Positions 36,319-45,717 are shown, counted from the first letter of the stretch. The stretch: 64,000 nt of DNA from Ignavibacteriales bacterium (GCA_016707285.1 JADJIA010000009.1:62001-126000), one strand, 5' to 3'. The notes: generated by a model not told the origin, from the letters alone. A program made the numbers and translations.

Positions 36319-37320
36319 ATGAAAAAAATCATTTACTTTTTACCCGTTCTGATCCTTTTTGCAATCTCATTCGCCTCTGATGCACCCGGAGTGCCCGTTG
36401 CTCTTGTAACCGGAATTGAGGGATCGCCCATGATCATCAATCCGGCAACTCAAACAGAGACGGCTCTTGAACAAGGTTCCATGCTCTCAGAGGGAGACAT
36501 CGTTTCGATGGATGATGATTCCAAAGCGACAATCTACTTTATGGACGGCGAGATTGTAAACCTGATGCCAAAACAGAAACTTATTGTTGGGAAGGAATCT
36601 TCTGCCTCGAGACTTGAGGATGGTTCGGGACAATCTTTTGCTCTGCAAGCCGGACTTAACAATCTCTCACGCAAAAATGTGAATCTCACAGCTAAAAACG
36701 ATATTGATAAAGAACTTTCTTCCCCCGCAAGCTTTCGGGCAGAAGGTGTTATTCCCATTGCTCCTGCAGGTTTGATAATTTCCGAGAGACCCGAGTTTAC
36801 ATGGTTTGATTCTTCTTACACAGAAGTTACACCCGTTGAAAAACAATATGTTCTTCTTGTAATGGATTCAAAAAACAACGAAATCTTTCGCGGAACCGTT
36901 AAGGGAATGACCAATACTCTTGTTAAATTCACTATTCCTGATCTGCTGTTTAAACAAACCGATGCAAAACAGAGATTTAAATGGGATGTTTATCCCCTCG
37001 GTAAAGAGCCAAAACTTGGTGCAAACTATGACCTCGCAGGGGTAATGATTGTAGCCGACAAAAAGTTTACCTCTGAAGTGAATGCTGCCATCGCTGAAAT
37101 AAACTCGCATAAAATTCTTGACGAACAAAGTAAACTGTTTATGGCAGGATTGATATTAAAAGATTTTAAATGTTATTCAGACGCAATTATTGCATTGAAC
37201 CAACTTGGAAGTGACAGCAAGGTTTCCGACAGCATTCTGAGACAAAAAGCCTGGCTTTATGCCCGACTTGGAGCCAACGGCTCATTTATGGTTAAAAAAT
37301 ATGCGGCACTTCTTGGATAA
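36319..37320 (+). CDS. FecR-like periplasmic protein
   Basis: Start set at ATG 36319, which gives signal peptide MKKIIYFLPVLILFAISFAS; an in-frame codon 42 bases upstream is less likely. In the 333-residue product, residues about 20-115 (ALVTGIEGSPMIIN, GSMLSEGDIVSMDDDSKATIYFMDGEIVNLMPKQKLIV) match the FecR-like repeat seen in many envelope proteins outside iron signalling. The remainder includes a beta-rich stretch (RPEFTWFDSSYTEVTPVEKQYVLLVMDSKN) and C-terminal helices. No sigma factor or TonB receptor lies beside it, so classical FecR regulation is not supported. Its stop is separated by one base from the convergent neighbour's stop. Confidence 0.6.
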   Translation: MKKIIYFLPVLILFAISFASDAPGVPVALVTGIEGSPMIINPATQTETALEQGSMLSEGDIVSMDDDSKATIYFMDGEIVNLMPKQKLIVGKESSASRLEDGSGQSFALQAGLNNLSRKNVNLTAKNDIDKELSSPASFRAEGVIPIAPAGLIISERPEFTWFDSSYTEVTPVEKQYVLLVMDSKNNEIFRGTVKGMTNTLVKFTIPDLLFKQTDAKQRFKWDVYPLGKEPKLGANYDLAGVMIVADKKFTSEVNAAIAEINSHKILDEQSKLFMAGLILKDFKCYSDAIIALNQLGSDSKVSDSILRQKAWLYARLGANGSFMVKKYAALLG

Positions 37321-37321
37321 T

Positions 37322-38917
37322 CTATTTTAACAAAGTCATCGACTTTGTCTGAGTGAAAAGAGTGGAACCCCCGTTAATTTTTGCAGTTACCCGATAAAAG
37401 TAAACCCCCGAATTTAAGGCGTTGGAAGAGAAATTAATCTTCTTAACGCCTTTTTCATTAATACCCGAGTAGATTGTGTCGATAAATTCTCCCGTCGGAG
37501 CAAAAAGATCAACTGCCAAATCACACTCCACCGGAACCACCACCTCAATCACTGTATTTGCTCCGCCCGATGTTGCTCCCCCATAAAATGGATTTGGATA
37601 ATTTTGATGCACCGTAAATCCGTCAGGAATCAGGATATCCACCCTGAGGATGCCCGAATATTCAAAAGTACCGTCGTTATCCACCATTTTTAATCTGTAT
37701 TCATACCTCGAAGGTTGTGGTTTGGCATCAATATATGAGTAATATTTTACAGAGTTACTCATTCCCGCGGCTTCAACCGATCCAATTTGAGTCCATTCTC
37801 TACCGGGCTTCCTCCTCTCAACCAAAAAAATGTAAGAGTTAACTTCCGTGGCCGTACTCCACAATAATTTTACATCTCCCCCCTCCTCTCTTAACTGGAA
37901 ATAGTTAAGTTCAACAGGCAGAGGATCTTCCCCAAATGTATTGATGATTGCATTTGCCATTTTATCCCAACCCGTGATGTTAGCACGGAGTTTATCCTTT
38001 TCCTGTTCAAGATGGAGAAATCTTCCCGAAGAAACAGAGGCGGAAGATGAACAGGGGTCAAGGCTGTTGTTAAGAAATCTCCCCTGCACATTTGTTTGTC
38101 CGGCAAGTCTGTCCCACAAAGTATCAACATGCATTAATTTGTAGGAAAGGGAAGTATCCTGCAATTCGAGATTATCACTCAACTCTGCTAACCAGTCGGT
38201 ATCGGGTACATCTCTTGTCCCGTTGCTCATAATCAGGTATGGATCAGATTCAAGTTTTGTAAATCCATGTAATTGAATGACGATCATACCGGTTATCTGT
38301 TCATCAAACACTTCTGTTGATCTTTGCAGTGCAGAAAGGGTATTATGCGGCTGATCCGATTTTTTGAAAGCGACATCGCCTCCTCCACAAACCGTAGTGG
38401 TGCCGGCACATTCAGAAGAGGTTGATGAGTTACACCTGTGAGCCCCTGAAATATAAAAACCTCTTGCCCCGGCCTGTTTAAAGACATAAATTCCCTGTTT
38501 TCCGGTGTTATAATCGAAGATTGGATGTGGTGACTGTATAAAAAGTTTCTGCCTGAGCGGATTGGGATTTAAAACGACAGTTCCCCAATAATTTGTGCCG
38601 GTATCCTTCTTTTCGAGGAAATAATATTGTTTATCTGGATTTGGTTCTGTATCCGTGAAGGAAATCACCTCATACCCAATTGAGTCAGCGATACCATGTG
38701 CAGTTGCATAATTGCCGGCAAACATGGCATTAAGTGTCCTCTCCCAGATATTCATTTGCTCCACTGAAGGTTCAGTATAAACATTAAATGGACTGTCAGG
38801 TGGAATGTTTGATATCAGATTATTAAAATAGGTTATTAAGTTGTCACTTTTATTCACTTGTGCAGGCACAGTAAAACATAGAAGTGCTAAAAAGATTAGT
38901 ATCGCTGATCTTTTCAC
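37322..38917 (-). CDS. secreted protein of unknown function with type IX sorting domain
   Basis: 531 residues, signal peptide MKRSAILIFLALLCFTVPAQ. The N-terminal ~300 residues are a globular domain with SPHPIFDYNTGKQGIYVFKQAGARGFYISGAHRCNSS and ITGMIVIQLHGF; the conserved His/Asp residues suggest a metal-dependent hydrolase, but I do not recognise the family with certainty. Residues about 340-430 resemble a fibronectin-like domain (VELNYFQLREEGGDVKLLWSTATEVNSYIFLVERR). The end carries VHQNYPNPFYGG, LAVDLFAPTGE and GVYFYRVTA, a type A sorting domain. Confidence 0.65.
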   Translation of the reverse strand: MKRSAILIFLALLCFTVPAQVNKSDNLITYFNNLISNIPPDSPFNVYTEPSVEQMNIWERTLNAMFAGNYATAHGIADSIGYEVISFTDTEPNPDKQYYFLEKKDTGTNYWGTVVLNPNPLRQKLFIQSPHPIFDYNTGKQGIYVFKQAGARGFYISGAHRCNSSTSSECAGTTTVCGGGDVAFKKSDQPHNTLSALQRSTEVFDEQITGMIVIQLHGFTKLESDPYLIMSNGTRDVPDTDWLAELSDNLELQDTSLSYKLMHVDTLWDRLAGQTNVQGRFLNNSLDPCSSSASVSSGRFLHLEQEKDKLRANITGWDKMANAIINTFGEDPLPVELNYFQLREEGGDVKLLWSTATEVNSYIFLVERRKPGREWTQIGSVEAAGMSNSVKYYSYIDAKPQPSRYEYRLKMVDNDGTFEYSGILRVDILIPDGFTVHQNYPNPFYGGATSGGANTVIEVVVPVECDLAVDLFAPTGEFIDTIYSGINEKGVKKINFSSNALNSGVYFYRVTAKINGGSTLFTQTKSMTLLK

Positions 38918-38954
38918 TCAGGTTCCGGTTAGTGTGTGGTTTTAGTTATATCGA

Positions 38955-39599
38955 TTAATTAAGGTGTTCAACAAAATCATTAATGCTGTCGAAAACAGGT
39001 ACTCCCGCCTCCAATAGTCTTTCTTTTGTTTGGTGACCCGAAGCGGTCAGGATGCAATCGACGCCCATTTCCATTGCAACCTCATAGTCATGAAGAGTAT
39101 CTCCAACAAGCACGGCGGAGCCTTTCGCGTCACCAAGTCTTTTTACGAGATTAAGCCCCAGCTCAAGTTTGCTGTGTGCATACACATTTTCAAGACCGTT
39201 GATTTCTTCAAAATATCCCGTAAGTCCATGTTTCTCGATAACATCAATAAGTTCTTTTTTTACATAAGCCGAGAGGATATATTGTTTTATCCCATGGCTT
39301 TTTACTTTTGAAAGAACAGTCTCGACCTGCTCAAAAAGGTCCATCTCGTGTCGGCGGATTTCGTAGGTATCAGCCCATTCCTTGCCAATAATTTCAAAAG
39401 GGTGTTGATTAAAATCCACCCCGGCGGCGGCATAATAATCCTTCACGGGAAATGTAAAAATCTCCCGGTATTTATCAAATGAAAGTCGTTGGTAGCTGTT
39501 TTTTTCGAGGATATTATTAATTATATCGAGGCAAATATGGACATCATTAAAGAGAGTCCCGTTCCAGTCCCATATTATATGATTATAGTGTTTGAGCAT
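38955..39599 (-). CDS. HAD-family hydrolase (phosphoglycolate phosphatase-like)
   Basis: 214 residues. Motif I is IIWDWNGTLFND (nucleophile Asp in DWNGT, with Asn in place of the usual second Asp), motif II is in YILSAYVKKEL, and motif III/IV in AVLVGDTLHDYEVAMEMGVDCILTASG. The helical cap at about 20-85 is of the PGP subclass. It probably dephosphorylates a small metabolite; the substrate cannot be told. It is followed by a 38-base gap to the next gene on the same strand. Confidence 0.82.
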   Translation of the reverse strand: MLKHYNHIIWDWNGTLFNDVHICLDIINNILEKNSYQRLSFDKYREIFTFPVKDYYAAAGVDFNQHPFEIIGKEWADTYEIRRHEMDLFEQVETVLSKVKSHGIKQYILSAYVKKELIDVIEKHGLTGYFEEINGLENVYAHSKLELGLNLVKRLGDAKGSAVLVGDTLHDYEVAMEMGVDCILTASGHQTKERLLEAGVPVFDSINDFVEHLN

Positions 39600-39903
39600 T
39601 TATCTCCGGACTTTCGAAATATTCGGTTTTGAATCAACAAATTTAAATTAATTTTGAGAAATAATACCGGCAGATTATGATAGTCGGTTCTGAACACGAT
39701 TTTCACGATAAAAAAGATATTCACGATTATTTGCTTTCACCTCATCGCAACATACGCTAAGGGGGGGAACTTTTCTGTTAAAAACAACAATCAAAAATCA
39801 TAGGCTCAACTTATGGGCAAGGTTCTCACCGGGTGATTACATCAAATTGATATATGTTTCTTAAACCGTACATCGAGAACTTAAGTTCAGAGAATTAAAC
39901 GGG
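39600..39903. other. 304-base intergenic region without a recognisable element
   Basis: AT-rich spacer between two minus-strand genes. It contains a run of TTCACGAT-like words (39699-39732) that faintly recalls the ATCCGTG repeats, but no array, hairpin or open frame that I can support. Confidence 0.5.
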
Positions 39904-41658
39904 TTATTTAACATATTTGGAATCAACCCAAATTTCACGGTTCTCTTTCCCGGCAGAAATGATGAGTGAAATTTTCTCTTTTCCAAAGGGGAGATTTTTC
40001 ATACCATGTTTATCACTCCGATGGATCCGCCAGTTGATTTTGTTTTGTGAGGCTTTTATATCAATTCCGATGATATTTTCGATTAGCAGGGCAATTGGTC
40101 CTGTGGCTGTCCAGCCGGCAAAATCCTGCCTGCCATAAAATGTGTTATCCCATCTTGTGCCCGGTTCGGGAAATTCGGCTGAATAACACTCCCAGATTGT
40201 TTTGTAGCCGTCAGCATATCTCTCCTCAAAGGCTATTTTGTCTTCAGAAGGAGTAAAATTTTTATAGATATTGGCGATGTTCATTAAATGGTTTTTAGCA
40301 ACTTCATAAGCAGTCTCAAAAAGTCCATATTTTTCAAGGCCTTTCACGGTTGAAAAAACCACGGGAGCCCAAACGCCACCCAGCCAGTAGTGCCCCCTCG
40401 GATTGTAATCGGGATCATACTTTGCAAGTGTTGGAATTCGATGAGGGCGGTTAAAAGCACTGGTATCGTTCAGGTGAACAACCAGCCCTTTGGCGGTTTC
40501 GGCATCCAAAACTTCTGAAAGAAGAGCCCAAAATGCACCTGCATGAGTGGTGGTTGAAAGTGACCCGTCAGGTCTCACATCAAAGAGGAAATTACCATTT
40601 TTATGCAGACAATATTTGTTGATTGCTTCCTTTATATTTTCATGTTTTTGTGCAAACAGTGAGTACCACTCTCCGTTTTTAACAACACCGGCTAATTTTG
40701 AGATCGAATTTGCGGCGAGTGCCATCTGACTTGAAAAATCGACCCAGCCACCTTTTTCAACTCCCCTTCGTGGCACATTATCCATGCCACTTCCCAACGG
40801 GGTTTGATAATAGAGCCAGGGACTGATAACCGAGGCGGCATTTTTTTCGATCCAATTATGATATTTCACCAAAACGGGAAGAACCCTCTCGATCCGGGAG
40901 GCATCTCCCGTCATCTCATAATATCTCAACTCCATCCAGGCGAAAAGTGGAGGATTAAGCACAGGCTCATCAGGGGTGGGTTCAACAGCGATTTCTCCCG
41001 TAGCTTCTGAATAAACTCTTTGAATATATCCATCGGGGCGTTGTTTTAAATAAAAATTATCAAGTGTCAACATGGTTGGGAAAAGATCGTTGGCGTACAT
41101 GGCAAATGCCACCATAAAATTTGAGTCCCACTGATAAATCCACTCATTAAACCCCTCGTCGATGTAACTTTCAACAAATCCGTTTGCCTTCGTGCCATGA
41201 GTGATCTTATCCCAAGCTCTGTTCCAGGAAAAATAGTAGAGGTCTATCAGATTGGCATCATCAATTACTGGCTCAGGGAGCCTTTCTTTTGGAAACGGGA
41301 GATTACTCCGTTTTCTTTTGGGGGTTGGAGGTTCACCCACTTTGATCAGGGAGTTAAAATTGTCACCGCCATCGTTGATTTTCCATTCATTTTTGGGATC
41401 GGGAATCCAGTTGCCATCAACAATAAATTTATATTGATAATACCCCGGCTCAATTTTGAGTAAAACCGACCATATATCCCCATCCCCTTTTTGCAACTTC
41501 TCCCCCTGAGGACTCCACCCGATAAAACTTCCGGTAACCAAAACCTCTTTTGCTGTGGTCGATCGAAATTCAAATTTGACTTCAGTTTTTGAGTTTTGAG
41601 AAAAGTCTGTAGTGGTAAAAAGGAGGAAAAGAAGGGTAAAGCGAGTAATTGTTTTCAT
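39904..41658 (-). CDS. secreted (alpha/alpha)6 glycoside hydrolase with CBM48-like domain
   Basis: 584 residues, signal peptide of about 20 residues ending TTDFSQ. Residues 25-110 are a glycogen-binding-like domain (VKFEFRSTTAKEVLVTGSFIGWS ... YYQYKFIVDGNW). Residues about 125-560 form a helical toroid of the trehalase/GH63-like type: EWIYQWDSNFMVAFAMY with an Asp in the first catalytic position, GWVDFSSQMALAAN, RGHYWLGGVWAPVVFSTVKGLEKYG, and ECYSAEFPEPGTRWDN with a Glu. It likely cleaves an alpha-glucoside in the periplasm. The CBM48 domain parallels the amylase at 2546-4942, though the two genes are 35 kb apart. Confidence 0.75.
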   Translation of the reverse strand: MKTITRFTLLFLLFTTTDFSQNSKTEVKFEFRSTTAKEVLVTGSFIGWSPQGEKLQKGDGDIWSVLLKIEPGYYQYKFIVDGNWIPDPKNEWKINDGGDNFNSLIKVGEPPTPKRKRSNLPFPKERLPEPVIDDANLIDLYYFSWNRAWDKITHGTKANGFVESYIDEGFNEWIYQWDSNFMVAFAMYANDLFPTMLTLDNFYLKQRPDGYIQRVYSEATGEIAVEPTPDEPVLNPPLFAWMELRYYEMTGDASRIERVLPVLVKYHNWIEKNAASVISPWLYYQTPLGSGMDNVPRRGVEKGGWVDFSSQMALAANSISKLAGVVKNGEWYSLFAQKHENIKEAINKYCLHKNGNFLFDVRPDGSLSTTTHAGAFWALLSEVLDAETAKGLVVHLNDTSAFNRPHRIPTLAKYDPDYNPRGHYWLGGVWAPVVFSTVKGLEKYGLFETAYEVAKNHLMNIANIYKNFTPSEDKIAFEERYADGYKTIWECYSAEFPEPGTRWDNTFYGRQDFAGWTATGPIALLIENIIGIDIKASQNKINWRIHRSDKHGMKNLPFGKEKISLIISAGKENREIWVDSKYVK

Positions 41659-41740
41659 GGCAATTTTTTGAGGTTATTTATCGATATTTATTCAATTTTC
41701 TGAGAATTTAACTCACAACAAAATCGAATTATTGCCCTAT

Positions 41741-41762
41741 TCCCGGGGTTTAAACCCCGGGA
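41741..41762. repeat. perfect 22-base palindrome
   Basis: A self-complementary sequence centred on TTTAAA with CCCGGGG/CCCCGGG arms, 20 bases past the endonuclease stop. No T run follows, so it is either a weak terminator or a DNA-binding or mobile palindrome. Confidence 0.7.
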
Positions 41763-41781
41763 GAATGGACAAATAAATTGT

Positions 41782-43194
41782 TTATTTGATCAATGAGAGT
41801 TTTTTCATATCAGTAAACTCACCTGATCGCAACTGATAAAAATAGACTCCCGAAGAGAGATGTTCCGCGTTAAACTCAACTGAATGAACTCCCGCAGGTT
41901 TATCCTCATCTACCAAAGTTGAAATCTGGTTTCCCATCACATCATAAATTTTAAGAGTTACATGATTACTCTCTGCCAGGTTATATTTTATGACAGTTGA
42001 CGGATTAAATGGATTGGGATAATTTTGTGAAAGGTTATAACCCTTTGCATTTCCCAAAAGATCTTCAATTCCTGTTGCCGGTCCTTGAGCTGTGAAGGTT
42101 ATTACCGTGTCTGTCATCAACACACCATTAATGCTTTTTAGATTTCTAAGCTGCATCGAGTAGAGAGTTCCACCACTTAAAGTGGAAAAACTTAATAACA
42201 GTTTTGAGACATCATTTTCAACACCCCATTGGACAGCTACGGGATTTCCACCGCCGTTGTCACAAGCGAAGTTTTCCACTGTTATGGCAGCTACTGAATC
42301 GAGATACCTTGTAAAGTCGATAAAAAGAGAATTAACTCCGGGGATCAACTTTACAACCTGTGGTTTAAGATCTGTCTGCCAAATTTCAGCAGCAAATTCA
42401 GGGTGATCTATAAACGGATTGCGGTTGTGCTGAAAAGTAAAAATTGCATTATTTCTGTTGATCTCTTTGGTGCTTACTGTGTCTTTTATGTGCCATGCAT
42501 ACATCAAATTGGCATACCAGGTCAGAAGATTTGACTTGCTGGTGGCTCCACTTGATCCAAATCCGCTGTCCTCTGTGTAATATCTAACCGACATATACAT
42601 CATCGATCTTGCGAGGTCACCTTTGTAAGCGTCAATCGGTTCAAAAACAGTTGAAGCATAACCCGGGTAAGTGTTGGTTCCCACTTTGCTGCCATTTGTT
42701 GAGGTCCATGTTGCCGAGCCAACAATTCCAAATGGATAATTGCTTCTCCTGTTGTTCACATATCCATCTGTGGGATACATGTGAAAGAGGTCGGATCTGG
42801 CGGGATTTGTGTTCCCGAGCCAACTGTCGGGCCATGAATGTTCACGATTATAACAATCACCCTCACCCGAATAGTTACCACATTTTTTAACGCCATGGGT
42901 ATATTCATAAGAAGGTGTGCCGCCGGGAATATCGGAGTAAATATCCCAAATTTTCCCGTTTGGTTTTGTATCTGTTGATGGAAAGGCTGTGTAAAGTCCA
43001 TCATAACTAATCACAGTGTGGCCATCGATAATATTGTGAAGTGCTGTTCTGAGAGCGGTTCCGTATAATTTACAGGCTCCCTGATAATAGTCAACCGGAG
43101 GTGTGTCTTGTGAAAAAGAGAGGGTTGAAATGGATGCAACCATGGTTAGTGTAACAACCAACCTGTTTGAATAAAGGAGAAATTTATGTAACAT
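41782..43194 (-). CDS. secreted endonuclease I family nuclease with type IX sorting domain
   Basis: 470 residues. Signal peptide ~28 residues (ending LSFSQ). The EndA/NucM-type catalytic domain spans about 40-285, with NREHSWP at 117-123 (catalytic His), SDLFHMYPTDG at 134-144 and VNNRRSNYPFG at 146-156. The beta-beta-alpha-metal nuclease cuts DNA and RNA without strong sequence preference. About 290-375 is a linking beta domain. The C-terminal ~85 residues contain LSQNYPNPFNPST, LKIYDVMGN and GVYFYQLRSGE, a type A sorting domain. A second such enzyme lies 0.8 kb away, on the other side of the broken GroES-like gene. Nutrient scavenging from extracellular DNA is the likely role. Confidence 0.9.
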   Translation of the reverse strand: MLHKFLLYSNRLVVTLTMVASISTLSFSQDTPPVDYYQGACKLYGTALRTALHNIIDGHTVISYDGLYTAFPSTDTKPNGKIWDIYSDIPGGTPSYEYTHGVKKCGNYSGEGDCYNREHSWPDSWLGNTNPARSDLFHMYPTDGYVNNRRSNYPFGIVGSATWTSTNGSKVGTNTYPGYASTVFEPIDAYKGDLARSMMYMSVRYYTEDSGFGSSGATSKSNLLTWYANLMYAWHIKDTVSTKEINRNNAIFTFQHNRNPFIDHPEFAAEIWQTDLKPQVVKLIPGVNSLFIDFTRYLDSVAAITVENFACDNGGGNPVAVQWGVENDVSKLLLSFSTLSGGTLYSMQLRNLKSINGVLMTDTVITFTAQGPATGIEDLLGNAKGYNLSQNYPNPFNPSTVIKYNLAESNHVTLKIYDVMGNQISTLVDEDKPAGVHSVEFNAEHLSSGVYFYQLRSGEFTDMKKLSLIK

Positions 43195-43283
43195 TAATAA
43201 CTTTCATGTAAAAGAGAAGAGTTTATCCTTCTCACAAAATAACAATATAATGATAAGAGAATCACGAAAACACTTCAAAGATG

Positions 43284-43645
43284 TTACGCTGAAAAATCAT
43301 CTCTTATCAGGAGTAAAATGGCAGTTTGAGGCACAATCATCAACTTTTCACGGTCATACTCTATCTCAATCGCATCCTTTTTCAGGAAAATAGCCATATC
43401 ACCCTCACGAGCTTGAAGTCCAATATATCTTGTTGAATCTTTTGATTCTTTCCAGGGCTCATCATCACCCGGCATGGCAATTGGATAGCCGGGTCCTGTT
43501 TTAATGACATATCCGCTCTGAACCTTTTCGCGTTCCGTAACCCCCGGAGGAAGATAAAGTCCACCATGGGTTCTGCCTCTTCATCATCAACAGGTTTTAT
43601 CAGAACCTTGTCACCTACAACAATAAATTTTTGCATATCTTTCAT
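43284..43645 (-). pseudogene. GroES-like co-chaperonin family gene with a one-base frameshift
   Basis: The first frame gives MKDMQKFIVVGDKVLIKPVDDEEAE. At 43568-43573 (GAACCC on the coding strand) the sequence leaves the correct frame. In the next frame it continues GGLYLPPGVTEREKVQSGYVIKTGPGYPIAMPGDDEPW ... YIGLQAREGDMAIFLKKDAIEIEYDREKLMIVPQTAILLLIRD, the complete end of a stand-alone GroES-like protein of about 120 residues. One extra A (GAAACCC) would join both halves as AETHGGLYLPP. It is either a pseudogene or a base-calling error. The 120-residue, GroEL-independent GroES-like family is widespread in this phylum and its role is unclear. Confidence 0.75.
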
Positions 43646-43682
43646 AATTCTTGCCGTGTGTTTGATAATACCTTAACCGCCG

Positions 43683-43973
43683 GACCTCACCCCCGACCCC
43701 TCTCCTAAAAGTAGAGGGGAGGTTTAATTCACATTCTACTAAAAAAATCCGTGTTAAATCCGCTTCCCTCCAGACCTCACCCCCGACCCCTCTCCTAAAA
43801 GTAGAGGGGAGGTTTAATTCACATTCTACCAAAAAAATCCGTGTCATCCGTGTTAAATCCGTGTCATCCGTGGAACTATCTAAAATCCCTCATCCGTGTT
43901 AATCCGCCTTATCCGCTTCATCCGCGTTCTATAAAAAATCTGTGACTTCGTGACTCTGTGACTTCGTGACTAT
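43683..43973. repeat. composite repeat block: two CTCACCCCCGACCCC units, ATCCGTG units and GTGACTYN octamers
   Basis: This covers most of a 324-base gap without a gene. A unit of about 72 bases occurs at 43683-43754 and again at 43773-43844 (period 90); each contains CCCCTCTCC ... GGAGAGGGG-like arms able to form a hairpin. ATCCGTG-type units follow to about 43880, then CATCCGC words, then four octamers at 43942-43973. The last octamer, GTGACTAT, contains the stop codon of the next gene. Confidence 0.8.
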
Positions 43974-45622
43974 TTAAGCAGAACCAGTTTCTTCGTCTCC
44001 GCAAATCCTGTCGTTTCCATTCTGTAGAAATATACGCCGCCGGGGAGGTTAGAGGCATCAAAAGTTACCTGATGGTCGCCGGGAGCTTTCTCTTCATTTA
44101 CAAGCAAAGCCACTTCATTTCCCACAACATCATAAACCGCCAACTTAACAAATGAGAGGTTACCCGTGATGTTTGGAACTGTAAATCCAATTTTGGTTTG
44201 TGGATTAAAAGGATTTGGATAGTTTTGTTTTAATGTAAAAGAGTTGATGATCAATGTTGTTTTGTTTTCATCGCCAATTCCCGTTCCGATATCACTTACG
44301 CCCTTAACCATACCGGAGAAGGAACCGCCGTCGCTGTTGATGTCGATCAGTCCGGCAACATTTCCAACAGCAACAGGTTTAAATGAGATCAACACTTCCA
44401 CGGCTGAATTTGCGGCAACCTGAATCGGCATATTTACAAATTTGAACACGGGATTGCTGATGCTGCTGTTTGCAATTGTCAAAACCTTGTTCCCACTGTT
44501 AATCAACCACATCGAAACATACGCAGAATCGTTTACATATACTGTGTCGAACACAACCCCTTTAGGGAAAATGTTGAGTTTTGACGATGGTGAAGCCGAA
44601 TTGTTATTGATAAAACTGTAAACACGGTCAATAAACTCGGGGTGATCGATTAGAGGATTTCTCCTCATTTGAAGGGTTGTTATCGCCACATTTCTTCCCA
44701 ATTCTCTGGCGTCAACTGGATCACTCCAGTTCCAAACTCTAAAAACTGATTCCTGGGAAACATTCAAATATGATTGATAGTTGGTTGGATATCTTAAAAT
44801 AAAATAGAGCATCGAGCGGGCAACATTTCCCTTGTGACTGTCACGGGGTTCAAAAACTGTTCCTCCCGTACCGTTTCCAAGCTTACTTCCTCCGACTGTC
44901 CAGGTTACACCACTTGTAACCACTCCAAAGTTATAGTTGCTTCGGGTGTTGTTTGCGGAACTGTTTGTTGGGTAAAGATGGTAAAGATCGGATCTCATTG
45001 GTTCTGCCTGACTGAATGTACCTTGAGGCCATGTGTGTTCGGTGTCGAATCCAAGATTTTGTGCTGTGGTTCTGTTGGCAGCTTTTATTTTAATTCCGGT
45101 ATAAACACATTCGATAGTGTCTGAGCCAAGATCATCAATCGTCTCAAACATTCTATCGCGAGCGGAATTATAACCAAGTGAGATGTGGTTGATCACCAGA
45201 CCGTTTAGCGCGGTTTTTAACTCTGCATCAAATTTATCAAAAGTAGTTGTCTGGTAGCTGTCGCCGGTGGAGCCCGAACCGTTTAACACAACAGCATAAG
45301 ATGCGGAGCTGTCGGTGGTATAAAAGGCGAGGAACGATTTATCGGTAACATTCTGAGTTGGTCTGTAAACAACTGTAATCTGTGCACTGTCATTTGCTGG
45401 AATTGTAACAAGAGTATCCACGGGAGTGAAGACCGGCAGCAATGAAACCACTTTCACAGTTTTTGGTGAATCAAAGTGATTAACCAGATAAAATGAACCA
45501 TTAACATTGTTTTTAAGCACTGTAAGAGGGAACGTAAGCTCCTGTGTAACAGAACTTAACTGGCCAAATGTATCAATAACACTCACCAGCGACAAAAATG
45601 AAATGAAAAGCAGTTTTTTCAA
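43970..45622 (-). CDS. secreted endonuclease I family nuclease with Ig-like domains and type IX sorting domain
   Basis: 550 residues with signal peptide (about 1-21). Residues 25-115 are an ASPM/SPD-2/Hydin-like Ig domain (VTQELTFPLTVLKNNVNGSFYLVN, DSAQITVVYRP). The nuclease domain follows at about 125-345 with EHTWPQG (195-201, catalytic His) and SDLYHLYPTNSSANNTRSNY (from 211). A second Ig-like domain lies at about 350-445, and the end carries LKQNYPNPFNPQT, LAVYDVVGN and GGVYFYRMET for type IX export. It is a multidomain relative of the nuclease at 41782-43194 and, like it, probably digests extracellular nucleic acid. The stop codon lies inside an octamer repeat. Confidence 0.9.
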   Translation of the reverse strand: MKKLLFISFLSLVSVIDTFGQLSSVTQELTFPLTVLKNNVNGSFYLVNHFDSPKTVKVVSLLPVFTPVDTLVTIPANDSAQITVVYRPTQNVTDKSFLAFYTTDSSASYAVVLNGSGSTGDSYQTTTFDKFDAELKTALNGLVINHISLGYNSARDRMFETIDDLGSDTIECVYTGIKIKAANRTTAQNLGFDTEHTWPQGTFSQAEPMRSDLYHLYPTNSSANNTRSNYNFGVVTSGVTWTVGGSKLGNGTGGTVFEPRDSHKGNVARSMLYFILRYPTNYQSYLNVSQESVFRVWNWSDPVDARELGRNVAITTLQMRRNPLIDHPEFIDRVYSFINNNSASPSSKLNIFPKGVVFDTVYVNDSAYVSMWLINSGNKVLTIANSSISNPVFKFVNMPIQVAANSAVEVLISFKPVAVGNVAGLIDINSDGGSFSGMVKGVSDIGTGIGDENKTTLIINSFTLKQNYPNPFNPQTKIGFTVPNITGNLSFVKLAVYDVVGNEVALLVNEEKAPGDHQVTFDASNLPGGVYFYRMETTGFAETKKLVLLK

Positions 45623-45717
45623 TGTGGGATACTCAATAATTATTTAAAAGGTAACCTTAAATATAAGGGTATTCAATTAATTAATTGGAGCAGGGATTTT
45701 AGGAGGGGAGGGGGGAG

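Noticed and set aside
36319..37320. FecR anti-sigma regulator of iron uptake
   Set aside because: Only the FecR-like fold is visible; there is no sigma factor, TonB receptor or N-terminal anti-sigma domain.
43611..43847. Open frame of 78 codons with a repeated RIFLVECELNLPSTFRRGVGGEV sequence
   Set aside because: It is the translation of the two intergenic CTCACCCCCGACCCC repeat copies, overlaps the GroES-like gene start and has no ribosome-binding site.
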